From Pseudomonas paeninsulae (GTDB lineage Bacteria > Pseudomonadota > Gammaproteobacteria > Pseudomonadales > Pseudomonadaceae): a stretch of DNA of 64,000 nt. The DNA is taken from positions 280,001 through 344,000 of the forward strand of contig NZ_CP141799.1 in the NCBI RefSeq assembly GCF_035621475.1. The letters are read 5' to 3'. This document shows, piece after piece, positions 27,536-34,856 of this stretch. How positions within the stretch are numbered: the first letter of the stretch is position 1; each line of letters starts with the position of its first letter. Both the position numbers and the translations under genes were made by a program. The notes below the pieces were generated by a model, which had not been told where the DNA came from, searched no databases, and worked only from the letters and a program-made list of their open reading frames with translations.

Positions 27536-28900
27536 GTGGATACGCCGCCGATGCCTACGCCGCCAGCCGAGCATGACACCCCGCAAGCCGTCAGCCTGGT
27601 CGAGGCCTTGCTGTTCTGGCTCAAGCTCGGCCTGATCAGTTTCGGTGGCCCGGCCGGGCAGATTGCGATCATGCACCAGGAGTTGGTCGAGAAGCGCCGC
27701 TGGCTGTCGGAGCGGCGGTTTCTGCATGCGCTGAATTACTGCATGCTGCTGCCCGGGCCGGAAGCGCAGCAGCTGGCCACCTATATCGGCTGGCTGATGC
27801 ACCGCACCTGGGGCGGGGTGATTGCCGGGGTGCTGTTCGTGCTGCCGTCGCTGTTTATCCTGATTGGCCTGTCCTGGCTGTATATCGCCTTCGGCGACGT
27901 GCCGCTGGTGGCGGGGATCTTCTACGGGATCAAGCCGGCGGTGACCGCCATCGTCATGCAGGCGGCCTGGCGCATCGGCTCGCGGGCGTTGAAGAACAAC
28001 TGGTTGTGGGGCATCGCTGCGGCGTCCTTCGTCGCCATTTTTGCCCTGCATGTGCCGTTTCCGCTGATCGTGCTCGGCGCGGCGTTGCTGGGTTATGTCG
28101 GCGGACGCCTGTTGCCGGACCAATTCAGTATCGGCGGTGGCCATGCGGCTACGGATAACTCCTTCGGCCCGGCGCTGATCGATGACCACACCCCGACACC
28201 GGCCCATGCGCGCTTTCGCGCCTCGCGGCTGGCCCTGATCGTGGCTGCCGGTGGCGTGCTCTGGTTGCTGCCGATGGGCCTGCTGATCTGGCTGTACGGC
28301 TGGGACGGCACCCTGACCCAGATGGGCTGGTTCTTCACCAAGGCCGCGTTGCTCACCTTCGGCGGCGCCTATGCGGTGCTGCCCTACGTCTACCAGGGCG
28401 CCATCGATCACTACGGCTGGCTGACGCCGACGCAGATGATCGACGGCCTGGCGCTGGGCGAGACCACGCCGGGACCGCTGATCATGGTGGTGGCCTTCGT
28501 TGCCTTCGTCGGCGCCTATGTGCAGCAGGTGTTCGGTCCCGAGCAGGTGTTTATCGCCGGTGCTCTGGCGGCGACCCTGGTCACCTGGTTCACCTTCCTG
28601 CCCTCGTTCCTGTTCATTCTCGCCGGCGGGCCGCTGGTGGAATCGACCCACGGCGAGCTGAAGTTCACCGCGCCGCTGACCGGCATCACCGCCGCCGTGG
28701 TCGGGGTGATCCTCAACCTGGCGCTGTTCTTCGGTTACCACGTACTCTGGCCTGAGGGCTTCGGCGCTAGCTTCGACTGGCCCTCGGCGCTGATTGCACT
28801 GGCGGCGGCGGTGGCGCTGTTCACGTACAAGCGCGGGGTGATCGAGGTGATCGGTGCCTGCGCGCTGGCGGGTTTGCTGGTGCATATGTTGCTGAATTGA
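27536..28900 (+). CDS. chrA: Chromate efflux transporter ChrA (long-chain type)
   Basis: This ~450-residue membrane protein contains two homologous CHR domains. The N-terminal half carries ISFGGPAGQIAIMHQE and MLLPGPEAQQLATYIGW; the C-terminal half carries KAALLTFGGAYAVLPYVYQ and GLALGETTPGPLIMVVAF. Long-chain CHR proteins expel chromate and may also affect sulfate. The start is uncertain: GTG 27536 gives 454 residues and ATG 27551 gives 449, neither with a strong ribosome-binding site. It is followed by a rhodanese gene after a short repeat. Confidence 0.9.
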   Translation: MDTPPMPTPPAEHDTPQAVSLVEALLFWLKLGLISFGGPAGQIAIMHQELVEKRRWLSERRFLHALNYCMLLPGPEAQQLATYIGWLMHRTWGGVIAGVLFVLPSLFILIGLSWLYIAFGDVPLVAGIFYGIKPAVTAIVMQAAWRIGSRALKNNWLWGIAAASFVAIFALHVPFPLIVLGAALLGYVGGRLLPDQFSIGGGHAATDNSFGPALIDDHTPTPAHARFRASRLALIVAAGGVLWLLPMGLLIWLYGWDGTLTQMGWFFTKAALLTFGGAYAVLPYVYQGAIDHYGWLTPTQMIDGLALGETTPGPLIMVVAFVAFVGAYVQQVFGPEQVFIAGALAATLVTWFTFLPSFLFILAGGPLVESTHGELKFTAPLTGITAAVVGVILNLALFFGYHVLWPEGFGASFDWPSALIALAAAVALFTYKRGVIEVIGACALAGLLVHMLLN

Positions 28901-28946
28901 GAGCTTGTGAAAAAACGCTCGCCTACGGCGATATTTTCACAACCAC
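28901..28946. repeat. Dispersed intergenic repeat, copy B (core-deleted)
   Basis: A 46-bp inverted-repeat unit has left end TTGTGAAAAAACGCTCGCC (28905-28923) and right end GGCGATATTTTCACAA (28927-28942). The same end sequences bound the larger copy at 16130-16350, so this looks like an internally deleted member. It sits between chrA and the rhodanese gene, where it can form a hairpin. Confidence 0.7.
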
Positions 28947-28963
28947 TGAGAGGGAGGTCTGCG

Positions 28964-29290
28964 ATGAACCGAATTTCGCTTTGTGAACTGACGGAGTGGC
29001 AAGCGGCCGGTCGGCAATTCACCTTGCTGGATGTGCGGCGCGCATCTGCACGGCTGGTGGATGCCGCGACCATTGCCGGTGCGCAGTGGTTCGAACCGGA
29101 GGCCGTGTTGAGCTGGAAAGAGCAGATTTCTCGGGATCGCCCAGTCATCCTGTTCTGCGCCAAGGGTCATGAAATCAGTCAGGGCATCGCCGCCATGCTG
29201 CAGGTCATGGGGCTGGATGCGCGCTACCTGATCGATGGCTATGCGGGCTGGCACGCCGCCGGCCAGCCCACCCAGAGCCTGCCAATTTAG
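28964..29290 (+). CDS. Rhodanese-like domain protein
   Basis: This 108-residue single-domain rhodanese has the active-site loop FCAKGHEIS with catalytic Cys65, preceded by LLDVRRASARL and followed by LIDGYAGWHAAG. Rhodaneses transfer sulfane sulfur; stand-alone versions next to chromate transporters are common, and a role in chromate or sulfur-stress handling is inferred. The ATG at 28964 follows AGGGAGG; an ORF start at 28907 lies inside the repeat. Confidence 0.85.
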   Translation: MNRISLCELTEWQAAGRQFTLLDVRRASARLVDAATIAGAQWFEPEAVLSWKEQISRDRPVILFCAKGHEISQGIAAMLQVMGLDARYLIDGYAGWHAAGQPTQSLPI

Positions 29291-29309
29291 CCGGCTGCTG
29301 GCTAGCGCA

Positions 29310-30662
29310 TCAGAGAAACCAGCGGTACTCCCGTGCGCTCAGTTCATGCATGAAGGCCAGATGATCCTGGCGCTTGTTCTCGCAGTAGACCATGACGAAC
29401 TCGCTGCCCAGGCCCTGGTTGACCTGCGGATGGCCCTGCATCGCCGCCACAGCGCTGAGCATGTCCTGGGGGAAGTCGATGCCGCTCTGGCGATTCTCGT
29501 TGAGCGGGGCGATGGGTTCGCGCTGGGCATCCAGGCCGTGCTCCATGCCGCTGAGGATCGCCGCCAGCACCAGGTAGGGGTTGGCGTCGGCGCCAGCCAG
29601 GCGGTGTTCGATGCGCAAATTCTTACCGTCTGACTCGGGAATACGGATGCACGCGTCGCGGTCTTCATAACCCCAGCTGGCGCGGCTGGCGGCGTTGACC
29701 ATGGCGCCGTAGCGGCGATAGGCGTTGTGGTTGGCGGCGAAGATCGGCATGCAGTGCGGCAGCAGCTCCAGGCAGCCGGCCACGGCATGCCGCAGCGGGC
29801 GTTGTTCGTCTGCCGCCAGCAGGTTATTGCCGGCGGCGTCGTACAGGCTGACATGCACATGCATGCCGCTGCCCGGCGCCTGCAGGTAGGGCTTGCTCAT
29901 GAAACTGGCGCGATGGCCGTGCTTGAGTGCCACGCCACGGGTGCTGCGGCAGAACAGGGCGGCCCAGTCGGCGGCGCGCAGGCCGTCGTCGCAGTGACCG
30001 AAGTTGATCTCGAACTGGCCGGGGCCGAGTTCGGCGGTGATCACGTTGGCGTCCACGCCCTGCTCATTGGCCGCTTCGACGATCTCATGCAGCACGTCGG
30101 AGAAGCGCGACAGGCGTTCGATGTGCATGTTCGGCTGGTCGTCGGCATCGCCGCACAGCGGGTCGCGCGGGAACTGCGGCAGGCCATCCTTGAGTGCGCG
30201 GTCGAACAGGTAGAACTCCAGCTCGAAGGCCACTACCGGGCGGATGCCGCGCTTGGCCAGGCGCCCAAGCACTTGCGCCAGCACCTCGCGCGGCTCGAAT
30301 TCGATCGGTGCCGCGGTGCCATCGGAGCTGATCAGCATCTGCCCCAGCGGCTGCTTTTCCCAGCGTACCGGCTTGAGCGTACCGGGGATCAGCCGGCGCG
30401 GCGCATCCGGGTCGCCGTCGTTGAAGCAGTAGTCGCCGATCGGGTGCAGGCCGCCCTGGGCGCCAAGCAACACGCAGTTCTGCGGGATCTTCAGCGGGCT
30501 ACCGGCGGCGACCTTTTCCAGCATCTCGACGGGGTAGCGCTTGCCATAGAAATGCCCGGGAATGTCCAGGCTGATCAGGTCGACGTAACGTACGTCGGGG
30601 TGCTGGGCGCGGAAGGCGCGCACTTCGCTGAGCAGGTCGGGGAAGCTATTTGTTGTTGTCAT
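29310..30662 (-). CDS. Glutamine synthetase family protein, probable gamma-glutamylpolyamine synthetase (second copy)
   Basis: This 450-residue glutamine synthetase superfamily protein is clearly distinct from the 19826 paralogue. It has AFELEFYLFDRAL, ITAELGPGQFEINFGH, GSGMHVHVSLYD, NHNAYRRYGAMVNAASRASWGY and EHRLAGADANPYLVLAAIL. It should ligate glutamate to an amine; the substrate cannot be assigned from sequence. The start at 30662 has AGGATC upstream. It is the last gene of a three-gene unit behind the oxidase at 31339 and the cupin repressor at 30686. Confidence 0.87.
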   Translation of the reverse strand: MTTTNSFPDLLSEVRAFRAQHPDVRYVDLISLDIPGHFYGKRYPVEMLEKVAAGSPLKIPQNCVLLGAQGGLHPIGDYCFNDGDPDAPRRLIPGTLKPVRWEKQPLGQMLISSDGTAAPIEFEPREVLAQVLGRLAKRGIRPVVAFELEFYLFDRALKDGLPQFPRDPLCGDADDQPNMHIERLSRFSDVLHEIVEAANEQGVDANVITAELGPGQFEINFGHCDDGLRAADWAALFCRSTRGVALKHGHRASFMSKPYLQAPGSGMHVHVSLYDAAGNNLLAADEQRPLRHAVAGCLELLPHCMPIFAANHNAYRRYGAMVNAASRASWGYEDRDACIRIPESDGKNLRIEHRLAGADANPYLVLAAILSGMEHGLDAQREPIAPLNENRQSGIDFPQDMLSAVAAMQGHPQVNQGLGSEFVMVYCENKRQDHLAFMHELSAREYRWFL

Positions 30663-30685
30663 GGCGAGGATCCTGCGAGCCGGGG

Positions 30686-31243
30686 TTATTTGAAAACCCA
30701 AAGCACTCGAGTGGGTTGGTCGGTAAGGTTGGCGTAGCGAAACTGGCTATGCGGCGGTAGCTGGAAGCTGTCGTTGGGGCCGAGCGTCACGGCTTGCGGG
30801 TCGTCGCCGAGCCAGATGCTCAACTCGCCTTCGAGGACGAAGCCACCCTGTTCGGAGCTGTCGTCCAGGTGCCCTGCGCCACTGCTGGCGCCTGGCGCGA
30901 GGTGGCTTTCGAGCATGGAGAAGCCCGCCGACATGCTCGGCGACACCAGCACGTCGGTGATGCCGCCGGCGTAATACAGGGTGCGCCGCTCGCCGGGGCG
31001 GGTCACCCAGCGCAGCGCGCGCGGCTTGCTCAGGCTGTAGAAGTAGGTGGTCGGCACCCCCAGGGTTTCGCTGATCGCGGTGAGGTCAGCCACGGTGGGG
31101 CGCGACAGACCGCGCTCGACCTGGGAGAGGAAGCCCACCGAACGGTCGATGCGCTCGGCCAGCTCGCCGAGGGTGAGGTTCTTGTGCTTGCGCAGGTCGC
31201 GAATCAGGATCGCCAGACCTTCGACTTCATCTTGCATGTCCAT
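30686..31243 (-). CDS. XRE-family transcriptional regulator with cupin domain (PuuR-like)
   Basis: This 185-residue regulator has an N-terminal helix-turn-helix (LTLGELAERIDRSVGFLSQV, about residues 25-45) and a C-terminal cupin_2 domain from about 110 (LAPGASSGAGH, GGFVLEGELSIWLGDD, DSFQLPPHSQFRYAN). PuuR-type repressors of this design control polyamine catabolism. Flanking synthetase and oxidase genes point to local control. The start at ATG 31243 is 6 nt after AGGAA; two upstream ATGs lack a site. It lies 23 bp before the synthetase gene. Confidence 0.87.
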   Translation of the reverse strand: MDMQDEVEGLAILIRDLRKHKNLTLGELAERIDRSVGFLSQVERGLSRPTVADLTAISETLGVPTTYFYSLSKPRALRWVTRPGERRTLYYAGGITDVLVSPSMSAGFSMLESHLAPGASSGAGHLDDSSEQGGFVLEGELSIWLGDDPQAVTLGPNDSFQLPPHSQFRYANLTDQPTRVLWVFK

Positions 31244-31300
31244 GTTGAGTTCCTGTGAGGCTGTGGTCGGGTGCATGGCGCTTGTTTCATCCACCGGCTT

Positions 31301-31333
31301 TAGGCCGGAAACCCTTGGCGGTTTTCCGGCCTA
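31301..31333. repeat. Intergenic hairpin after the oxidase gene
   Basis: Arms TAGGCCGGAAA (31301-31311) and TTTTCCGGCCTA (31322-31333) lie just past the oxidase stop. There is no long T-tract, so it is either a weak terminator or an mRNA-stabilising stem before the regulator gene. Confidence 0.65.
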
Positions 31334-31338
31334 CGAAT

Positions 31339-32628
31339 TCAGACGACGTCGCGTAGCCGGTACCAGGCCTTGCCCACCGCCTCCAGCGGCGCGGCGAGCA
31401 GCGCGCCGCCGGGAAAGCGTGGGTTGTTAATGGCCTGGTACAGCGCCAGCAGTTGGTCGTCGCCGAGGATCGCATCGCTCACCGCGCGGGCGCCGGCCAG
31501 GGTCGGCAGCACGCCGTGGCCGGAGAAACCCTGCAGCCAGTAGCGCTGGCCCTGGCGGCCGATATCCGGGGTGCGTTTCATGCTGACGTCGATATGCCCG
31601 CCCCAGGCGAACTCCAGTTCGACCCCACGCAGTTGCGGGAATACCCGCTCCAGGTAGGGCCGGGTGGCGCCGGCGACGTCCTTGGGGATACCGCCCAGGT
31701 AGGTGCAGCCGCCACCGAACAGCAGGCGGTGGTCCGGGGTCAGGCGGAAATAATCGGGGACGAACTGGTTGTCGATCACGCAGCTGTTGCGTGGCAGCAG
31801 CGAGCGTGCCAGTTCGGGATCGAGCGGCGCCGTGGCGACCTGATAGGAGCCCACTGGCAGCAACCGATTGGCCAGCTGGCGATCCAGCCCATCGATATAG
31901 GCGTTGCAGGCCAGCACCAGCACATCGCTGGCTACTTCGCCCTGTTCGGTGCGTGCGACAAAGCCTGCGCTGGTTGCGTGGTAATCCAGCACCTGGCTCT
32001 GTTCGAAGATCTGCCCGCCGGCCTGCTCGATGGCGCTGGCCAGGCCCTGGGCCAGTTTCAGCGGGTTGAGGTGGGCGGCCTCGGGGTCATAGAGTGCGGC
32101 CAGGTAGCGCGGACTGGCGATCCACTCGGGCAGTTCCTCGCCCTCGATAAAACGCAGGTGTGGGTAGCCCCACTTCTCCACTGCTTCGCGCTGGGCTTCG
32201 CGCAGTTGCGCGATGCGTCGCTGTTGCACGGCGGCCCACAGGCTGCCGACCCGGTAATCGACGTCGAAGCCGTGCCGTTGTGGCAGTTCGCGCAGCTCCG
32301 CGGCGGCCCAGCGCATGCTGTCCCACAGGCGGCGGGTGCGTTCCTGGCCAAGTGCCTGCTCCAGCGGCGGCATGTCGCAGGACCAGCCGAGCAATGCCTG
32401 GCCACCATTGCGCCCGGAAGCGGCCCAGGCCACCCGGCTGGCTTCCAGCAGGATCACCCGCTTGCCGGCCCGGGCCAGGCGCAGCGCCGTGTGCAGCCCG
32501 CTGAAGCCGGCGCCGATGATCAGGACGTCGCAGTTCAGGCGCTCCTGCAGGATTGGCCGCAAGGCAAGCGGGGCGGGAAAGGTGCGTGCGTAGTAACTGG
32601 CGACATGCTGGGCGGACTGTTTGAACAT
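31339..32628 (-). CDS. FAD-dependent amine oxidoreductase (gamma-glutamylpolyamine oxidase-like)
   Basis: This 429-residue DAO-family flavoprotein has the FAD motif VLIIGAGFSGLHTALRLARAG at about 35-55, AWAASGRNGGQALLGWS, and a C-terminal YWLQGFSGHGVLPT. It is a paralogue of the 21389 product. It probably oxidises a gamma-glutamylated polyamine, producing H2O2. The start at 32628 follows GAGG at proper distance; the AT-rich frame upstream contains a palindrome, not protein. It is the first gene of the oxidase-repressor-synthetase unit. Confidence 0.85.
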   Translation of the reverse strand: MFKQSAQHVASYYARTFPAPLALRPILQERLNCDVLIIGAGFSGLHTALRLARAGKRVILLEASRVAWAASGRNGGQALLGWSCDMPPLEQALGQERTRRLWDSMRWAAAELRELPQRHGFDVDYRVGSLWAAVQQRRIAQLREAQREAVEKWGYPHLRFIEGEELPEWIASPRYLAALYDPEAAHLNPLKLAQGLASAIEQAGGQIFEQSQVLDYHATSAGFVARTEQGEVASDVLVLACNAYIDGLDRQLANRLLPVGSYQVATAPLDPELARSLLPRNSCVIDNQFVPDYFRLTPDHRLLFGGGCTYLGGIPKDVAGATRPYLERVFPQLRGVELEFAWGGHIDVSMKRTPDIGRQGQRYWLQGFSGHGVLPTLAGARAVSDAILGDDQLLALYQAINNPRFPGGALLAAPLEAVGKAWYRLRDVV

Positions 32629-32637
32629 GGCGCGCCT

Positions 32638-32690
32638 CATGAAATTAAAATAATTAAATTTCATGAAAAAATACACTATTTAATTCATAA
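32638..32690. promoter_or_regulatory. AT-rich operator/promoter region of the second polyamine unit
   Basis: A palindrome CATGAAATT-N10-AATTTCATG (32638-32665) is followed by a related half-site TAATTCAT near 32681. This 50-bp AT-rich patch in GC-rich DNA lies just before the oxidase gene. It is a plausible binding site for the cupin-type repressor encoded in the same unit; this assignment is inference. Confidence 0.5.
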
Positions 32691-32821
32691 GGCCAAGCGA
32701 TAACCCCGCGTACGGGTCAGCTACCCGCCGCTAACGGCTAGTCGATGCGTGTAATTGGCCGGGCCAACGAGTATGTAGCCGCCCCGGCCCAGGCGCTGCG
32801 CCTGCTATCAGTGATGCTCGG

Positions 32822-34477
32822 TCAGGATTGACTGACCTGATTGCGGCCGCCGTGCTTGGCCACATAAAGGGCGCGGTCGGCCCGCTCCAGCAGTTCACCG
32901 GCAGCCTGTGCTGCTTGCTCGGTCGAGGCGATTCCGGCGCTCAGGGTGACCGAGAACTCGCTGTCGCCAGCGATGAACTGCAGATCGGCAAAGCGTTGGC
33001 GAATTTCATCGAGAACCTGCAGAGCCTGATCGGCCGTGCAATCGGGCAGCACCACGAGAAACTCTTCGCCGCCATAGCGGCCCAGGCTATCGACCCGGCG
33101 CAGGCGCTGGCGCAGCAGGTTGGCCAGGGCGCGAATCACGTTGTCACCGGCGACGTGGCCGTAGCTGTCGTTGACCTTCTTGAAGAAGTCGATATCGAGC
33201 ATCGCCACGCTGGCCGGTTTGCCGCTGCGTTGCGCGCGTTCCAGCTCAATGCCGACTTGCTCCTTGATGTCGGCATGCTTGAGCAGGCCGGTCAGGCTGT
33301 CGCGTGACAGGGCGATGCTCAGCAGGCGGGCGCGCTGGGCCCGGGAGAACACGGTGGTGACCAGGGCGTTGTCACCGATGGGTTTGGTGATGAAGTCGTC
33401 GCCGGCTTTGATCAAGGCATTCATTTGCCGGGTGATATCGGTCTCTGCCGACAGGTAGATGATCGGTACCCGCAGCCAGTCGTCGTTGAAGCGGATGATC
33501 TGCGCCAGTTCCGGACCGGTGCAGTCCGGCATGTTGACGTCGAGCAGCACCACCTCCGGATTGAAACGGCTCATGGCTTCGAAGATGCCCGCCGGGGTTT
33601 CGAGCACTTCCACCAGCATGTTGGCGCCGCGCAGGATCAGGCTGTAGCGGCTGGCCAGGTCGTGGTCGTCATCGACGATCAGCACCCGGTAGGGCTCGCC
33701 CTGCTGTTGGGCGAAACAGCGGTCCAGACGGTTTTCCAGCTGGGGAATGTCCACCGGTTTGGTGAAGTAACCCATGGCGCCGACCCGTACCGCCTCCAGG
33801 TGGGTGGCGAAGTCGTCCTCGGTGGTAATCACCAGCAGCGGCAGTGGTTGCTCCAGGCGCTGTTGCAGGGCAGCGGCATACACCAGGCCGGTTTGCTCGG
33901 AATCGCCCAGGTTGACATCGATGATCAGCGCATCCGGCAGGCGCCGTTGCAGCGCCGCGTCGAAATCGGCGATACGGCTGAAGTGCTCGGCGTGGTAGCC
34001 GAAATTGCCCAGGGTCAGGCGCATGTTCTCGCCGATGCTGACCTCGTCCTCGAGGATGTAGATACAGTGCACGTCCGTCTCGGCTTTCAGCGGTTTTTGC
34101 GGGCGGGCAGGGCTTTTCGCCGCCGCCTCGCTCTGCACGCTTTGCGCGGCGAACTGCTGCAACTGGTGGATGAATTCCTGCAGATCCTGATCCTTCAGGC
34201 GCAGGCTTTCCAGCCAGTGCATGGCCTGTTGTTCGAGCTCACGGGCACGTTGGCCGATGCTGGCGAAGCCGAAGGTACCGGCCGCGCCCGCCAGCTTGTG
34301 CAGCTGATCGCGCAGGCTGCGCAGTTGCTGCAGTTGCGTCTCGTGGTCGGCGGCTTGCAGCAGTTTGGCCTTGCTGGCCAGTTCGGGCAGTTCCTGGACC
34401 AGGCGCTCGGCGAATTTTTCGCTGAGCCGTTGCAGCTGGTGCTGCAGTTCGCTGGTCGGGCTGGGTTGTTCAGCCAT
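32822..34477 (-). CDS. Hpt-REC-REC-GGDEF response regulator (diguanylate cyclase)
   Basis: This 551-residue protein has four modules. An Hpt domain (about 1-110) carries RDQLHKLAGAAGTFGF with the phosphoacceptor His. Two receiver domains follow: about 138-258, with ALIIDVNLGDSEQ, and 265-390, with VVLLDVNMPDCTG. A GGDEF domain (about 400-545) has YGGEEFLVVLP. The intact GGEEF motif predicts c-di-GMP synthesis; Hpt and two RECs make it a phosphorelay hub. ATG 34477 is chosen over GTG 34483 because GGAG is 8 nt upstream. It overlaps the preceding receiver gene by 8 bp. Confidence 0.92.
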   Translation of the reverse strand: MAEQPSPTSELQHQLQRLSEKFAERLVQELPELASKAKLLQAADHETQLQQLRSLRDQLHKLAGAAGTFGFASIGQRARELEQQAMHWLESLRLKDQDLQEFIHQLQQFAAQSVQSEAAAKSPARPQKPLKAETDVHCIYILEDEVSIGENMRLTLGNFGYHAEHFSRIADFDAALQRRLPDALIIDVNLGDSEQTGLVYAAALQQRLEQPLPLLVITTEDDFATHLEAVRVGAMGYFTKPVDIPQLENRLDRCFAQQQGEPYRVLIVDDDHDLASRYSLILRGANMLVEVLETPAGIFEAMSRFNPEVVLLDVNMPDCTGPELAQIIRFNDDWLRVPIIYLSAETDITRQMNALIKAGDDFITKPIGDNALVTTVFSRAQRARLLSIALSRDSLTGLLKHADIKEQVGIELERAQRSGKPASVAMLDIDFFKKVNDSYGHVAGDNVIRALANLLRQRLRRVDSLGRYGGEEFLVVLPDCTADQALQVLDEIRQRFADLQFIAGDSEFSVTLSAGIASTEQAAQAAGELLERADRALYVAKHGGRNQVSQS

Positions 34478-34856
34478 GTGCACGGCTCCAAATTTGCCGG
34501 ACCTGGGCGGCCAGTTGCATAGGGTCGAAGGGCTTGATGATCACGTCGAGGGCACCCAGGCTGCGGTAGTGCTCGATCTCCGCCGGCTGCACCTTGGCCG
34601 TCATGAAGGCCACCGGGATCAGCCCGATGTCCACCAGCTCGCTGAGTTTAATCAGGGTTTGCGGACCATCCATGCCGGGCATCATCACATCCAGCAGGAT
34701 GAAATCCGGCGCGAAACCCTGGATCTGATCCAGCGCTTCCTGGCCGGACGAGCAACTGAGTACCCGAAAGCCGCCGACGGCCTCCAGCGCGACTTTGGCC
34801 ACGGCCTGGATTGAAGGGTCGTCTTCCACGTGCAGGATGCGGGTCAGTTCAGGCAT
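34470..34856 (-). CDS. Single-domain response regulator
   Basis: This 128-residue stand-alone receiver domain has ILHVEDDPSIQAVAK at the N-terminus, phosphoacceptor Asp in FILLDVMMPGMDG, and the switch Lys in VIIKPFDP. It has no output domain, so it may shuttle phosphate between the adjacent hybrid kinase and the Hpt-REC-REC-GGDEF protein. ATG 34856 follows GGAGA. It overlaps both neighbours by 8 bp, implying co-translation. Confidence 0.92.
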   Translation of the reverse strand: MPELTRILHVEDDPSIQAVAKVALEAVGGFRVLSCSSGQEALDQIQGFAPDFILLDVMMPGMDGPQTLIKLSELVDIGLIPVAFMTAKVQPAEIEHYRSLGALDVIIKPFDPMQLAAQVRQIWSRAHG

